Shown one piece after another: positions 27,260-36,787 of a DNA stretch of 64,000 nucleotides; position 1 is the stretch's first letter, and each line of letters begins with the position of its first letter. The translations under genes and the position numbers were made by a program. Location: NCBI RefSeq assembly GCF_015155755.1, contig NZ_VWPI01000018.1, forward strand, positions 16,094 to 80,093, given 5' to 3'. The stretch is from Komagataeibacter sp. FXV3. Its GTDB lineage: Bacteria > Pseudomonadota > Alphaproteobacteria > Acetobacterales > Acetobacteraceae. Below the pieces are notes generated by a model, which was not told the origin of the DNA, searched no databases, and saw only the letters and a program-made list of their open reading frames with translations.

Positions 27260-28696
27260 TTATTTATGCACTGTCACGCTTTCGGGCTGCCAGCCCCCGC
27301 CCAGCACGCGGGCAAGCTGTATGGTGGCGGATGTGCGGGCGTCCTGATTGTCCAGCACGCTGGCCTGCGCATCCAGTGCCGTCATGCGTGCGCTCAGCAC
27401 ATCGCCAAAGGTACGCTGGCCGCCGGTGTATAGCCCCATCATGTCACTGGCGACCTGTTCGGCCTGACGCTGCGCACGGGTCAGGTCCGTATCGCGTGCA
27501 TCCAGGCTCAGGCGGTTTTCATAACCATCCTCGACTTCTGCCAGTGCGTGCAGGATGCTGTTGTCATATCCCGCAACCGCGGCATCAAGCCGTGCACTGG
27601 CGGCATGTATGCGCGCCTGTATGCGGTTGGCCGTAAAGATCGGCAGGTAGGTGGTCAGCGCAATCAGGCCACCCGTGCCCGACAGGCCGGGAATGCCATC
27701 AAAGCGCAACCGTCCGTCCCCGCCAAAGAATTCCAGCCCGAAGCGGGGCAGCAGGTCGGTCTTGGCGCTTTTCAGCCGGTTGAGCGCCGCATCCACCTGG
27801 TCGCGTCGCGCACGGATGTCAGGACGGCGTTCCAGCACCGTGTCGGGCATCTGCCCCACAGGTGGCGCAGGCACGTAATAGGCGGGCGGCGGTGCAAGGG
27901 CAGGCAGTCCTTCGGGGGGCTGTCCCGACAGCACGGCCAGACGCCTGCGCACAAGGTCAAGATGTGCAACCAGCACCGGCCTGCGCGCCTTCAGGTCAGA
28001 CAGTTTCTGGTCAACGCCCGTCACATCCGCCGCTGTTGCCTGTCCTGCGGCAAAACGGGCCTGACCATACCGGTGCAATTGTTCAAGCATGCCAATGCCG
28101 CGATCGGTCAGGGTGATCTGGCGCTGTAGCCCCTGCGTCTGCAGGTAATCATTGGCGGCATCGGCGGCAATGACCATCTGTACGCCGTGGAAGTATTCTT
28201 CTTCCGTCTTCATGCCTGCTTTCGCAGCTTTTACATCCGCATGGCGACCGCCAAACAGGTCCGGTTCCCATGACGCGCCAATGCCTGCCAGATGCCCGTC
28301 GGTGCCGGGGTCATTGCTGGTCGGCAGGGTGCTGGGATTGCGCCAGTACATGCCGCCACCCATCATGTTCCCCGTTGCCCCAACGGTGGGGTACAGCGCG
28401 GATTTCGCGACCGTATGCATTGCACGGGCTTCCAGCACGCGGTCACGCGCGATGCGGATGTCGGGGCTGGCGGCAAGGGCCGTGTCCACCGCCTGCACCA
28501 GGGCAGGGTCATGCCATGCTTCCCACCAGCGCGTAAGGTCGGTAGCGGGTAGCGTTGTTGCGGACGTTTGCGAAAACTGTCTGGGCACCGTGACATGCGA
28601 CGCCGGTACGCGCGTGCGGAATGGCGAACATCCCGCCAGCCCCACGGCCATTGCAACGCCCCCCATGCAGGCGACCCGTGCCAATCTGTTCTTCAT
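27260..28696 (-). CDS. Outer membrane efflux lipoprotein, NodT (TolC-like) family
   Basis: 478 residues. A lipoprotein signal peptide with lipobox GLAGC places the lipidated Cys at residue 23. Two OEP repeats follow, with long coiled-coil regions (about residues 150-260 and 360-460) and the RPDIRARRDQVDAALNRLKSAKTDLLP segment typical of NodT/TolC outer-membrane channels. The start overlaps the stop of the upstream ABC-2 permease gene by 1 bp. It supplies the outer-membrane duct for the RbbA/YhhJ-type ABC exporter encoded in the same operon. Confidence 0.92.
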   Translation of the reverse strand: MKNRLARVACMGGVAMAVGLAGCSPFRTRVPASHVTVPRQFSQTSATTLPATDLTRWWEAWHDPALVQAVDTALAASPDIRIARDRVLEARAMHTVAKSALYPTVGATGNMMGGGMYWRNPSTLPTSNDPGTDGHLAGIGASWEPDLFGGRHADVKAAKAGMKTEEEYFHGVQMVIAADAANDYLQTQGLQRQITLTDRGIGMLEQLHRYGQARFAAGQATAADVTGVDQKLSDLKARRPVLVAHLDLVRRRLAVLSGQPPEGLPALAPPPAYYVPAPPVGQMPDTVLERRPDIRARRDQVDAALNRLKSAKTDLLPRFGLEFFGGDGRLRFDGIPGLSGTGGLIALTTYLPIFTANRIQARIHAASARLDAAVAGYDNSILHALAEVEDGYENRLSLDARDTDLTRAQRQAEQVASDMMGLYTGGQRTFGDVLSARMTALDAQASVLDNQDARTSATIQLARVLGGGWQPESVTVHK

Positions 28697-29823
28697 TATT
28701 CCTGCCTTGCCAACATGGATCTGAAGCGCGCGAGCGCAAATACAAGAAATACAATTCCCGTCACGGTTACGGTCAGCAGGGGCTGGAGGATCGCACCCAG
28801 CCCCGCATCACGGTACAGGATGGCCTGTGACAGGTTGACGAACTGCGTGGTAGGTAGGAAGCGCACCACCACCTGCATGGCGGCGGGCATGCTTTCCACC
28901 GGTGTCGCGGCCCCCGACAGCAGGTAGGCCACCGCATAGACCGGCACCACCAGCAGCCCGAACTGCGGCATGGTGGGGGCGACCGTTGCCAGCATGATGC
29001 CCAGCGCCGTGGCCGAAAACAGGTACAGCAGCGAACATGCGGCAAACAGCGTGACCGATCCCGCCAGCGGTACCCCCAGCCAGACATGCACCACCAGCCA
29101 CAGCGACACGATGGCCGCGACAAAGATGACCAGCCCGTTTGTGACAATCTTGGCTACCGCGATCTCACTGGCCGTGACGGGCATGACCAGCAGGTGCTCC
29201 AGCGTGCCATGCTCGCGTTCGCGTATGACCGCCGCCCCCACCAGCACGATGGACAGGATGGTGATGTTGGTCACGATCTGCATGACCGAGGTGAACCACT
29301 TCGATTCACTGTTGGGGTTGAAGCGGATGCGGCTGGGCGCGGTAAAGGGGATCTGGTCCACCAGTGCCGGCGCATGCAGCATGTCGTTGACTTCCCCCAG
29401 CATGATTTCATTCAGGTACTCTGTTCCCAGTCCCGCCTGTGTCATGGCGGTGGCGTCTACCCGCAACTGTACGGCGGGGGTGCGCCCGGCCTTGACGTCC
29501 GCTTCGAACCGGGGCGGGATGTCGACAACGAAAATGTAATCGCCTTCATCCATGCCATGCAGGGCCTGCGCGCGGTCCACCAGCACCGGGGGCTTGAAAT
29601 AAGGGGGCAAAACCGCGTCGCGCATCCGGCGCGACAGGGCGGAATTGTCTTCGTCAATAAAGGCGATGGTGGCATTGGAAACTTCCACCTTCACCCCATT
29701 GGCCACCAGCAGCACGCCGGCGGTAAACGCGAACACGATCAGCCCCAGCAGCACGCGATCATGCACCAGGCTGCGCAGTTCCTTGCCGCACAGAAGACCA
29801 ACATTGACCAGCCAGCGCATCAT
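28696..29823 (-). CDS. ABC-2 type permease (YhhJ-like)
   Basis: 375 residues. There is one N-terminal membrane segment after about residue 20 (LIVFAFTAGVLLVA), a large periplasmic domain, and then five to six helices in the C-terminal half. The IREREHGTLEHLLVMPVT motif is diagnostic of ABC-2 permeases. The gene follows the fused ABC protein by 4 bp and overlaps the NodT-type gene by 1 bp. It matches the yhiI-rbbA-yhhJ gene order of enterobacteria. The exported substrate is unknown; such systems are annotated as multidrug or cationic compound exporters. Confidence 0.9.
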   Translation of the reverse strand: MMRWLVNVGLLCGKELRSLVHDRVLLGLIVFAFTAGVLLVANGVKVEVSNATIAFIDEDNSALSRRMRDAVLPPYFKPPVLVDRAQALHGMDEGDYIFVVDIPPRFEADVKAGRTPAVQLRVDATAMTQAGLGTEYLNEIMLGEVNDMLHAPALVDQIPFTAPSRIRFNPNSESKWFTSVMQIVTNITILSIVLVGAAVIREREHGTLEHLLVMPVTASEIAVAKIVTNGLVIFVAAIVSLWLVVHVWLGVPLAGSVTLFAACSLLYLFSATALGIMLATVAPTMPQFGLLVVPVYAVAYLLSGAATPVESMPAAMQVVVRFLPTTQFVNLSQAILYRDAGLGAILQPLLTVTVTGIVFLVFALARFRSMLARQE

Positions 29824-29827
29824 GCCG

Positions 29828-32596
29828 TCATGCTTCCTGTTTTTTCAGCAGCAGGCGCGCCGCCAGCATGTAGGCCGACCCGAAGGCGGCCAGTGCGATG
29901 TACATGGGCCAGAAGCTGCTGGTCCCCAGCCCCTTGGTAAAGCAGCCAAGGCTGATCAGCTGGTACCATGAGGCCGGAAAGCCCAGCCCCACGATGCGGC
30001 TGATCCCCGTCAGGGTGGAAGCGGGATAAAGCAGCCCGGAAAAATTGACCGACGGGATCAGGCAGATGATGGACGTGCCGAAAATGGCTGCGACCTGTGA
30101 ACTGACAAAGGTCGAGATCAGCAGCCCCAGCCCCGTGGCCGACAGTACGAACAGGACGCCCCCGATGGTCAGCCCCAGCAGCGACCCCTTCAGCGGCACG
30201 CCCATGACGATCACGGACACCGCCACCAGCATGAAATAGCTGATCGTCGCCAGCGCCACATACGGCGCCTGCTTGCCCATCAGGTACTGCCCTACCGATG
30301 CGGGGGAGGCGTAGAGGTTGACGATCGACCCCACCTCCTTTTCCCGCACCACGCCCAGGGCGGTCAGCATGGTCGGGATCAGGATCAGTGCAAGCATGAT
30401 GACGCCGGGGGTCATGGCGTAGATGCTGCGGAATTCCTGATTGTAGGAAAAACGCGGCTCGATCGTGATGGGGGTCGCGGGCCCCTGCGGCAGTTCCCGG
30501 CCCAGGGTTGTCGCATATCCCCCCAGCACGCCGGTGACATAGGCACGCACATTGGCCGCGAGGAAGGGCACGGCGCCATCAATGATCACGCCCACTTCCG
30601 GCCTGCGCCCGGCTTCCATGTCACGGGCGAAGCCTGCGGGAATATCCAGCGCCAGCTGCACACGGCCATTGCGGATGGCGCGATCGAGTGTATCGGCATC
30701 GGCCACGGGTGCGCGTTCATGGAAATAGGCCGAGCCACGGAAACTGTCGATCAGGTCGCGGCTGATGGTGGTCCGGTCATGGTCGCTGACGGTAAAGCCG
30801 ATCCCTTCCACATCGAATGAAATGCTCGACGCCGCCACCACCAGCAGGATCAGTGGCCCGATCAGCGCAAAGGTCAGGCGCAGCCGGTCGCGCAGCAGTT
30901 CAACCGCCTCGCGCCGGGCAAAGGCCCATGCCCGTGGCAGCCAGCCGCCCCCCAGCCTGCCAAACCGGGTGGCCAGCCTGTTGCTGACGCCATGCCACCA
31001 TGCGCGCGCGGGTGCTGCGGGTTTCGGTGGCGGGGCCTGCGCATCGGTTGCCGCCTCGGCATCTTCCAGATAGGCGATGAAGGCGGCTTCCAGGTTGGGC
31101 GCCCTGCGTTTTTCAACCAGTTCGGTCGGCGTGCCGACCGCCAGCACATGCCCCCGGTGCATGAGCGAGATCCGGTCGCATCGCGCCGCTTCGTTCATGA
31201 AGTGGGTGGACACGAAAATCGTCACGTGCCCTTCGCGCGACAGGCGGATCAGGTGCCGCCAGAACATGTCGCGCGCCGCGGGGTCCACGCCCGATGTCGG
31301 TTCGTCAAGGATCAGGATTTCGGGATTGTTGATGCACGCCGCCGCCAGTTGCAGGCGCTGGCGGATACCCAGCGGCAGGGAAGCCGGGCTGACATCGGCA
31401 TAGGGACGCAGTTCAAACGAATCAAGCGACTGTTCGACCGCCTGCGTGGCCTTGCCGGGGGGCATGCGGTACAGCCGCGCCTGCAGCATGAGGTTCTGCC
31501 GCACGGTCAGTTCCTCATATAACGAGAACGCCTGTGACATGTACCCGATACGCATGCGGGTTTTCATGTCGCCCGCCGTGATCTGCTCGCCAAACAGCTT
31601 GGCCGTGCCGCTGGTCACGTCCAGCAGACCGGTCAGCATCTTCATGGTGGTGGACTTGCCGCAGCCGTTGGAGCCGAGGAAGCCGAAGATTTCACCCCGG
31701 CTGATGGTGAAGCTTACGTCGCTGACCGCCGTGAAACTGCCAAAACGGCGGGTCAGGTGTTCGGCCTCGATGGCGGGCGGGCCGCCGGGATTGGCGTAGG
31801 GCGGAATGATGAAACCGCTTGCCTGCTGGCGTCTGGCATCCGGCAGCAGCGATATGTAGGCATCTTCCAGCGACGTGGTGTGCGTGCGTTCCAGCACGCT
31901 ATGGGTCCGGTCACTGATCAGGACCCTGCCGCCATCCATGGCCACCAGCCACGCAAACCGCTCCGCTTCATCCATATACGCGGTGGACACTATGACCGTC
32001 ATGGACGGCCGCTCCTTGCGCAGCTGGTCCACCAGTGTCCAGAACTGCTGGCGCGACAGCGGATCGACGCCCGTGGTCGGTTCGTCCAGGATCAGCAGGT
32101 CGGGGTCATGCACCAGCGCACAGCACAGGCTGACCTTCTGCTTCATGCCGCCCGACAGGTGGCCCGCCGCCCGGTCGGGGAAGGGGGCCAGCCCCGTGGC
32201 ATCCAGCAGGCGCTGGATGCGTGCATCACGCGCCTGCGCATCCATGCCGAACAGGCGGGCGAAGAAATCGATGTTTTCCCATACCGACAGCGTGGGATAC
32301 AGGTTGCGGCCCAGACCCTGCGGCATGAAGGCGACGCGCGGCAGGAACGCCTCCCGCGCGCGGCGGTCGCCCATATCCGATCCCAGCACGGACACCGTGC
32401 CCGACTGCAGCCTGCGCACGCCGGCAATCAGGCCCAGCAGGGTGGATTTGCCCACGCCATCCGGCCCGACAAGGCCGATGGTGGTCCCGGCGGGCAGGTC
32501 CAGCGTCACGTTGTCCAGTGCCGTGACCGCGCCATAGCGGTGGGTCACCCCCGTAATGGTGATGCCCGCCGGGTTATGCGGCGTATCGGCGCTCAT
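29828..32596 (-). CDS. Fused ABC transporter: two ATPase domains plus ABC-2 permease (RbbA/YhiH-like)
   Basis: 922 residues, the size of RbbA/YhiH. The first ATPase domain (about 10-235) has GPDGVGKST, LSGGMKQKVSL and LLILDEPTTGVD. The second (about 275-500) has GSNGCGKST, LPLGIRQRLQLAAAC and ILILDEPTSGVD. A membrane part from about residue 565 contains a periplasmic domain and the REKEVGSIVNLYASP permease motif. Its ATG overlaps the stop of the HlyD-type gene by 4 bp. Despite the E. coli name (ribosome-bound ATPase), the operon context here (adaptor, second permease, outer-membrane duct) argues for export across both membranes. Confidence 0.92.
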   Translation of the reverse strand: MSADTPHNPAGITITGVTHRYGAVTALDNVTLDLPAGTTIGLVGPDGVGKSTLLGLIAGVRRLQSGTVSVLGSDMGDRRAREAFLPRVAFMPQGLGRNLYPTLSVWENIDFFARLFGMDAQARDARIQRLLDATGLAPFPDRAAGHLSGGMKQKVSLCCALVHDPDLLILDEPTTGVDPLSRQQFWTLVDQLRKERPSMTVIVSTAYMDEAERFAWLVAMDGGRVLISDRTHSVLERTHTTSLEDAYISLLPDARRQQASGFIIPPYANPGGPPAIEAEHLTRRFGSFTAVSDVSFTISRGEIFGFLGSNGCGKSTTMKMLTGLLDVTSGTAKLFGEQITAGDMKTRMRIGYMSQAFSLYEELTVRQNLMLQARLYRMPPGKATQAVEQSLDSFELRPYADVSPASLPLGIRQRLQLAAACINNPEILILDEPTSGVDPAARDMFWRHLIRLSREGHVTIFVSTHFMNEAARCDRISLMHRGHVLAVGTPTELVEKRRAPNLEAAFIAYLEDAEAATDAQAPPPKPAAPARAWWHGVSNRLATRFGRLGGGWLPRAWAFARREAVELLRDRLRLTFALIGPLILLVVAASSISFDVEGIGFTVSDHDRTTISRDLIDSFRGSAYFHERAPVADADTLDRAIRNGRVQLALDIPAGFARDMEAGRRPEVGVIIDGAVPFLAANVRAYVTGVLGGYATTLGRELPQGPATPITIEPRFSYNQEFRSIYAMTPGVIMLALILIPTMLTALGVVREKEVGSIVNLYASPASVGQYLMGKQAPYVALATISYFMLVAVSVIVMGVPLKGSLLGLTIGGVLFVLSATGLGLLISTFVSSQVAAIFGTSIICLIPSVNFSGLLYPASTLTGISRIVGLGFPASWYQLISLGCFTKGLGTSSFWPMYIALAAFGSAYMLAARLLLKKQEA

Positions 32597-33579
32597 TGCG
32601 GGGCATCGGCCACATCAAGCGTTGCGGGCCAGCGGGTGGACGGGTCGGTGCGCACATAGCCATCGCCCGTCATGCCCGATTTCAGCACGTCGCCATAATG
32701 CCGGGCCGTTTCGGGGGAGACGCGCAGCTTCACGCGATAGACCAGCTTGTCACGCTCGGTGGCGGTTTCGACATATTTCGGGGTGAACTGCGCTTCGGGT
32801 GAAATGAAGGAAATCGTGGCCGGAATGACCTGCTGGTGCAGCGCGTCCAGCGCAATGCGCGCCGGGTCGCCCACGCGCAGTCGTCCCGCCTGCTGTGAGG
32901 GGAAGAAGATTGTCAGGTACATGTCCGTGGGGTCAAGCAGGGACGCCACGCGGCCGCCACCGGGCAGCACGGCGCCCTTTTCCACGATCCGGTATTCGAT
33001 CCGGCCCGCCACGGGCGCGCGGATGGTCATGTCATCGGCTGCGGAGGCCGCTTCCGTAACCTGCGCCTGCGCTGCATCGGCTGCCGCCTGCGCCGCGTCC
33101 ACGGCCCGCCCCGCCGCATCGGCGGCGGATGTCGCGGTATCGAGATTTGTCTGGTGCTGCGACAGTTCCATGTCGGACACCAGATGCTGGTGGAACATGG
33201 TGCGGGCGTGGTCAAGGTCAAGCTGCGAAAGATGCTGCGCCGACAGGCGGGCATCACGTTCGGCGCCCGCGCGGGCGACATCGGCCTGTGCCGCGCGCAG
33301 ATGGGCGCGCGCCGCATCCAGTTGCGCCCGTGCGGTGGTGTCATCCTCGCGGGCAAGGACCTGGCCACCGGTTACGCTATCCCCTTCGTGGAAGTCCAGT
33401 TCCGTGATCCGGCCGGGATACTTGACCGCCACGTCGATGCGGGCCAGTTCCAGCCGCCCGTTGGCGCGCGCAAGGCCCGCGGGCAGGTCGCCACGATGCT
33501 GTACCACATACCATCCGGCCCCGCCGGCCACCACGATTACGGCAATGCCCGCACCGATCGCTGCGTCACGCCACTTCAT
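32593..33579 (-). CDS. HlyD-family periplasmic adaptor (YhiI-like)
   Basis: 328 residues. An N-terminal anchor (IGAGIAVIVVAGGAGWYVV) is followed by a split biotinyl-lipoyl domain (RITELDFHEGDSVTGGQVLAREDD) and a long alanine-rich coiled coil at about residues 85-200. The lipoyl motif then returns (IRAPVAGRIEYRIVEKGAVLPGG), with a C-terminal beta-barrel. It is first gene of a four-gene efflux operon, translationally coupled to the fused ABC gene (ATGA overlap). It links the inner-membrane ABC proteins to the NodT duct. Confidence 0.92.
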   Translation of the reverse strand: MKWRDAAIGAGIAVIVVAGGAGWYVVQHRGDLPAGLARANGRLELARIDVAVKYPGRITELDFHEGDSVTGGQVLAREDDTTARAQLDAARAHLRAAQADVARAGAERDARLSAQHLSQLDLDHARTMFHQHLVSDMELSQHQTNLDTATSAADAAGRAVDAAQAAADAAQAQVTEAASAADDMTIRAPVAGRIEYRIVEKGAVLPGGGRVASLLDPTDMYLTIFFPSQQAGRLRVGDPARIALDALHQQVIPATISFISPEAQFTPKYVETATERDKLVYRVKLRVSPETARHYGDVLKSGMTGDGYVRTDPSTRWPATLDVADAPQ

Positions 33580-33980
33580 GCCGCCGGGCCTTCATGTTGT
33601 CCCGCGCAGGTCGTGTTAAAATGAAATGACGCGATCATGAATCTTTCCTCGTGGTCAACGCAGGCTGTCCTGCCGTCTGGGTGTATCTTCGATGGGAATG
33701 AAAGGTCATGCATTGATCCAGAGGCGGATATCTGAACTTTCCTGATAAAAAACGACGTCCTGCCGCGGATGAAAAAAAGCGGGTACGGACACCCCTTTAA
33801 TATGTATACGCATAAGTGTATTTTAAATTTAAAAAGGAAAGCAACCCACAAAATATCCGGTTCGGTGTATCTTATGTGTCGGCATATGTCTCAGGTGTGC
33901 ATTATGCGCGGGCAGTTCATGGTGACCGGCTGCCTGCACGCAGGGACTGGCCGCACGATCACGAGGAAAGCAGCAACAGG
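33580..33980. other. Divergent efflux operon / TetR regulatory region
   Basis: 401 bp without a credible gene. The AT-rich part (33770-33850) probably holds the promoters for the divergent operon and TetR gene. No perfect palindrome was found that can be named as the operator. Confidence 0.5.
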
Positions 33981-34646
33981 ATGCCAGAGAAGGAATACCC
34001 CAGGCCTGCCCGCATGGGCCGTCCGTCCGTAGCGGAGGCGGCGACGCTGTCCGAGAGGATTCTGGAGGAAGCCGGGCGGCTGTTCTTCGACCTTGGGTTC
34101 CGGGGTACCAGCATGGACATGGTGGCGGAGGCGGCAGGTGTTACGAAACGCACCCTTTACGCGCGATACCGCGGCAAGCCCCTGCTGTTTGAAGCCGTGG
34201 TCAGCACGACCATCGATATCCGGCTGGATGCGCTGGCACTGCTGATGCCGGCGGATGGGGATATCCGCTCACGGCTTGTGTCGATCTGCACGCTGCTGCT
34301 GGACTGGCTGCTGACGGATCGCAGCGTGGGAATGTACCGCGTGGTGTCAGCGGAAAGCCGACAGTTCCCCGCACTCGCGCGTAATATCCATTCCCATGGT
34401 GCGCGCAGGGCGGCGCAATTGATCGGTCACGTTCTGCACGAGGGCGTGAAGAAGGGGGAAATCGCAGTTGGTGATATCGCCTTTGCGGCGGATTACCTGA
34501 CGGCTGCCGTGATCCAGTATCCGTTCCAGCAGGCTGTTCTGGGTCTGATTGCGGCCAGGCTGGATGACGCCATGCGCCGTCATATCGATCAGGCGGTGGA
34601 ACTGTTCCTGAACGGGACGCGGACCCACCCATTGCAGGAACGGTAA
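33981..34646 (+). CDS. TetR-family transcriptional regulator of the divergent efflux operon
   Basis: 221 residues from the ATG at 33981 (MPEKEYPRPARMGRPS), with GAGGAAAG 12 bp upstream; the frame is open another 55 codons without family similarity. The TetR helix-turn-helix is at about residues 22-68: ILEEAGRLFFDLGFRGTSMD, then VAEAAGVTKRTLYARY. The C-terminal half fits the AefR/YerO-like TetR C-terminal domain. It is transcribed away from the HlyD-RbbA-YhhJ-NodT operon and most likely represses it until an exported compound binds. Confidence 0.88.
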   Translation: MPEKEYPRPARMGRPSVAEAATLSERILEEAGRLFFDLGFRGTSMDMVAEAAGVTKRTLYARYRGKPLLFEAVVSTTIDIRLDALALLMPADGDIRSRLVSICTLLLDWLLTDRSVGMYRVVSAESRQFPALARNIHSHGARRAAQLIGHVLHEGVKKGEIAVGDIAFAADYLTAAVIQYPFQQAVLGLIAARLDDAMRRHIDQAVELFLNGTRTHPLQER

Positions 34647-34655
34647 CCGGAAGGT

Positions 34656-34687
34656 CGGGCCGCGCCCCCGCAAAGGGGCATGGCCCG
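34656..34687. terminator. Hairpin between TetR gene and bfr
   Basis: CGGGCC..GCCCC with loop CGCAAA and GGGGC..GGCCCG form a two-part stem between the two convergent genes. No U-run, but it is strongly self-complementary. Confidence 0.5.
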
Positions 34688-34695
34688 GTGCCTGC

Positions 34696-35184
34696 CTATT
34701 CCTGATCGGGAGCAGGGGCGGAGTTGAGCTGAATATACTTCTCGATCCCCACCTGACGGATCAGGTCGAACTGACGGTCGAGGAAGTCTTCATGCTCTTC
34801 CTCGTTGACCAGGATCCTGAGCAGCAGATCGCGGGAGACGAAGTCGCGCACGCTTTCGCAATACGCGATGCCCTCGCGCAGGTCGCCAATGGCCTTTTCT
34901 TCAAGCTTCAGGTCGCATCTGAGGATTTCCTCCACGTCCTGTCCCACCAGGATCTGGTTGTAGCGCTGCACGTTGGGCAGGCCGCCCAGATACAGGATGC
35001 GCTCGATCAGCCAGTCGGCGTGCTTCATCTCCTCGATTGATTCTTCGTATTCCTTCTTGCCCAGCAGGGTCACACCCCAGTGGCGCAGCGTGCGGGCGTG
35101 CAGGTAATACTGGTTGATGGCCGTCAGCTCGTTCGTCAGCTGCGTGTTCAGGTGTTCGATAACCTTGGGGTCTTTGATCGGCAT
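34696..35184 (-). CDS. bfr: Bacterioferritin
   Basis: 162 residues, standard for Bfr. It forms a four-helix bundle starting [20 protein letters not shown]. The ferroxidase ligands are visible: Glu18 in [16 protein letters not shown], Glu and His in [13 protein letters not shown], a Glu near residue 94, and EEEHEDFLD for the last Glu/His pair. The methionine of EEMKHAD is the heme-binding residue that separates bacterioferritin from plain ferritin. It stores iron as a mineral core in a 24-mer. A Fur-box-like sequence lies 93 bp upstream in the shared divergent region. Confidence 0.96.
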   Translation of the reverse strand: MPIKDPKVIEHLNTQLTNELTAINQYYLHARTLRHWGVTLLGKKEYEESIEEMKHADWLIERILYLGGLPNVQRYNQILVGQDVEEILRCDLKLEEKAIGDLREGIAYCESVRDFVSRDLLLRILVNEEEHEDFLDRQFDLIRQVGIEKYIQLNSAPAPDQE

Positions 35185-35276
35185 GGCGTGACTCGCTATG
35201 ATAAACTATGGCAGGATTGGATATATTTGACTTGATAAGGATTTGTAAATAAAAAATCATTGCATATCAGCACATT

Positions 35277-35295
35277 AATAATGATAATTCTTATT
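35277..35295. promoter_or_regulatory. Fur box candidate between bfr and the AEC carrier gene
   Basis: AATAATGATAATTCTTATT agrees with the 19-bp Fur consensus GATAATGATAATCATTATC at 15 positions, including an unbroken 11-base core. It lies 93 bp upstream of bfr (leftward) and 173 bp upstream of the rightward gene, in AT-rich promoter DNA. Confidence 0.6.
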
Positions 35296-35467
35296 CTCAA
35301 ATATAAGATATGCATTTTTTTCATCCACCTGTTATCGCACCTTTCCCGCATGGGGGAGCGGCGTGCGCCATTATCAGGGCCATCCGTGCCGCGTGGCGGC
35401 CGGCATCATTATTCATGTCCGTTTTTTCTAACGCATCCATCCGTAAGCCACGGGATAATCAAACTGT

Positions 35468-36403
35468 ATGCTCGCGACCATTATTGCCGCCATGTTGCCC
35501 CTCGTCGTGGTTTTCCTGCTGGGCTACCGTGCCGGATGGCACCATGATTTCAATGGGGAGCAGGTTTCCGTCCTGAACCGGATGGTCATGCTTTATGCCT
35601 TTCCCCTCAATCTGTTCGTGGGCATTGCGGGCATGCCGCGCACTATCCTTGCGGGGCAGTTGCCGCTGGCGGCGTCGGTATTCGGGATCATGTGTGGCAG
35701 TTTTGGCGTGGCATATGTCCTGTCGCGCCATGTGTTCCGGCGGGGGGCTGCGGCAGCCACCCTGCAGGGACTGGCCATGGGGGCGCCATCGGTGCCCTTC
35801 ATCGGGTCGGCCATGCTGCCGGTACTGGTGGGGCATGCCAGTACGTCCGTGGCCATTTCGGCCGCCGTGTTCGCCATGGTTCTGGTCCAGACGCCGGTCT
35901 GCATGGTCATGCTGGCCAAAAGTACCCATGCGGGATCGCCGGAACAGGCCCGGCTCTGGCCACAGATCATCGCATCCTGCAGGGAGCCTATTGTCTGGGC
36001 CCCGATTGTCGCGACCCTTCTGGTCGTGGCAGGTGTCCACATACCTCCATCGCTGCTCAGGTCGGGGGAACTGCTGGGCAATGCGGCTGCGGGGGTCGGT
36101 CTGTTCGCATCGGGGATCGTGCTTTTCCTGCAGCGGGTTTCAGTGACGTTGCCGGTGGTGGTGACGGTCACCGTGCGTAATATTGTTATTCCCGCCCTGT
36201 CCTGGCTTCTGCTGACCATGCTGGGTCTGCCGCATGAGGTGATCCGTACTGCCGTGCTGGCCCTGTCCATTCCGGTGGGAACGGTTGTCGTTATCCTTGC
36301 GGTGCGTTTCGGGACGGATGAGCAGGAAGCGGCATCGACCCTGTTTCTTAGCGCCGTGGTGTCGGTTCTGACGATGGCGCTGTTCATTGCCTGTGTAGGA
36401 TAG
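35468..36403 (+). CDS. AEC-family transporter (auxin efflux carrier / malonate permease fold)
   Basis: 311 residues with about ten hydrophobic segments in two halves, each with a broken helix. It starts MLATIIAAMLPLVVVFLLGY and contains LNRMVMLYAFPLNLFVGIAG, the conserved helix-2/3 pattern of AEC carriers. The C-terminal repeat has ALSIPVGTVVVILAVRFG. The family exports or imports small organic anions such as malonate or malate; the substrate is unknown here. It is divergent from bfr with a Fur-like box between them, which might link it to an iron-related organic acid, but that is speculation. Confidence 0.85.
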   Translation: MLATIIAAMLPLVVVFLLGYRAGWHHDFNGEQVSVLNRMVMLYAFPLNLFVGIAGMPRTILAGQLPLAASVFGIMCGSFGVAYVLSRHVFRRGAAAATLQGLAMGAPSVPFIGSAMLPVLVGHASTSVAISAAVFAMVLVQTPVCMVMLAKSTHAGSPEQARLWPQIIASCREPIVWAPIVATLLVVAGVHIPPSLLRSGELLGNAAAGVGLFASGIVLFLQRVSVTLPVVVTVTVRNIVIPALSWLLLTMLGLPHEVIRTAVLALSIPVGTVVVILAVRFGTDEQEAASTLFLSAVVSVLTMALFIACVG

Positions 36404-36493
36404 GGATGGGCTGTATCCGACCTGTTTTTAAAATGTCATGCCCATGCGGGCGGTCCGGGCCGCGCGGACAAATTATCTGGTAAGGGTGGATGG

Positions 36494-36787
36494 TCAGTCG
36501 CGCCTGTTTCGGACCTGTTCACGACGCAGGGCGCGTAAGTCCATGCCTGCCGTCTCATAACCGATTTCCGCTACCCGAAGGGGAACGATGGTGTCCGCCG
36601 GATGCTCACGGCCGGACCAGTTTCCCCACAAGACATCCGCTGTGAATTTGCGGCCGCGGCATTCGACTTCCACGAAATCACCGACCATGGGAGCCGGCCC
36701 GTCAAAGCGGTTCTCATTCGTACGAAGCTCGCGCTCGGTCACGATTTCGCCCGATCGAAGCATGATCCGTTTTATCCAGTAGCCCAT
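36494..36787 (-). CDS. Small conserved-type hypothetical protein
   Basis: 97 residues from the ATG at 36787 (MGYWIKRIMLRSGEIVTERE); the frame is open 24 codons further without likely start signals. It is soluble, with mixed charge and beta-rich character. FVEVECRGRKFTADVLWGNW suggests a small barrel, and the C-terminus is arginine-rich. I do not recognise the family. It converges with the AEC gene, and a copy of the palindromic repeat begins 41 bp upstream of its start. Codon use is like that of neighbouring genes, which supports it being real. Confidence 0.55.
   Translation of the reverse strand: MGYWIKRIMLRSGEIVTERELRTNENRFDGPAPMVGDFVEVECRGRKFTADVLWGNWSGREHPADTIVPLRVAEIGYETAGMDLRALRREQVRNRRD

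Noticed and set aside
27027..27347. 106-codon rightward open frame after the TetR gene
   Set aside because: Overlaps the 3' end of the NodT-type gene and the operon hairpin, and shows no family features.
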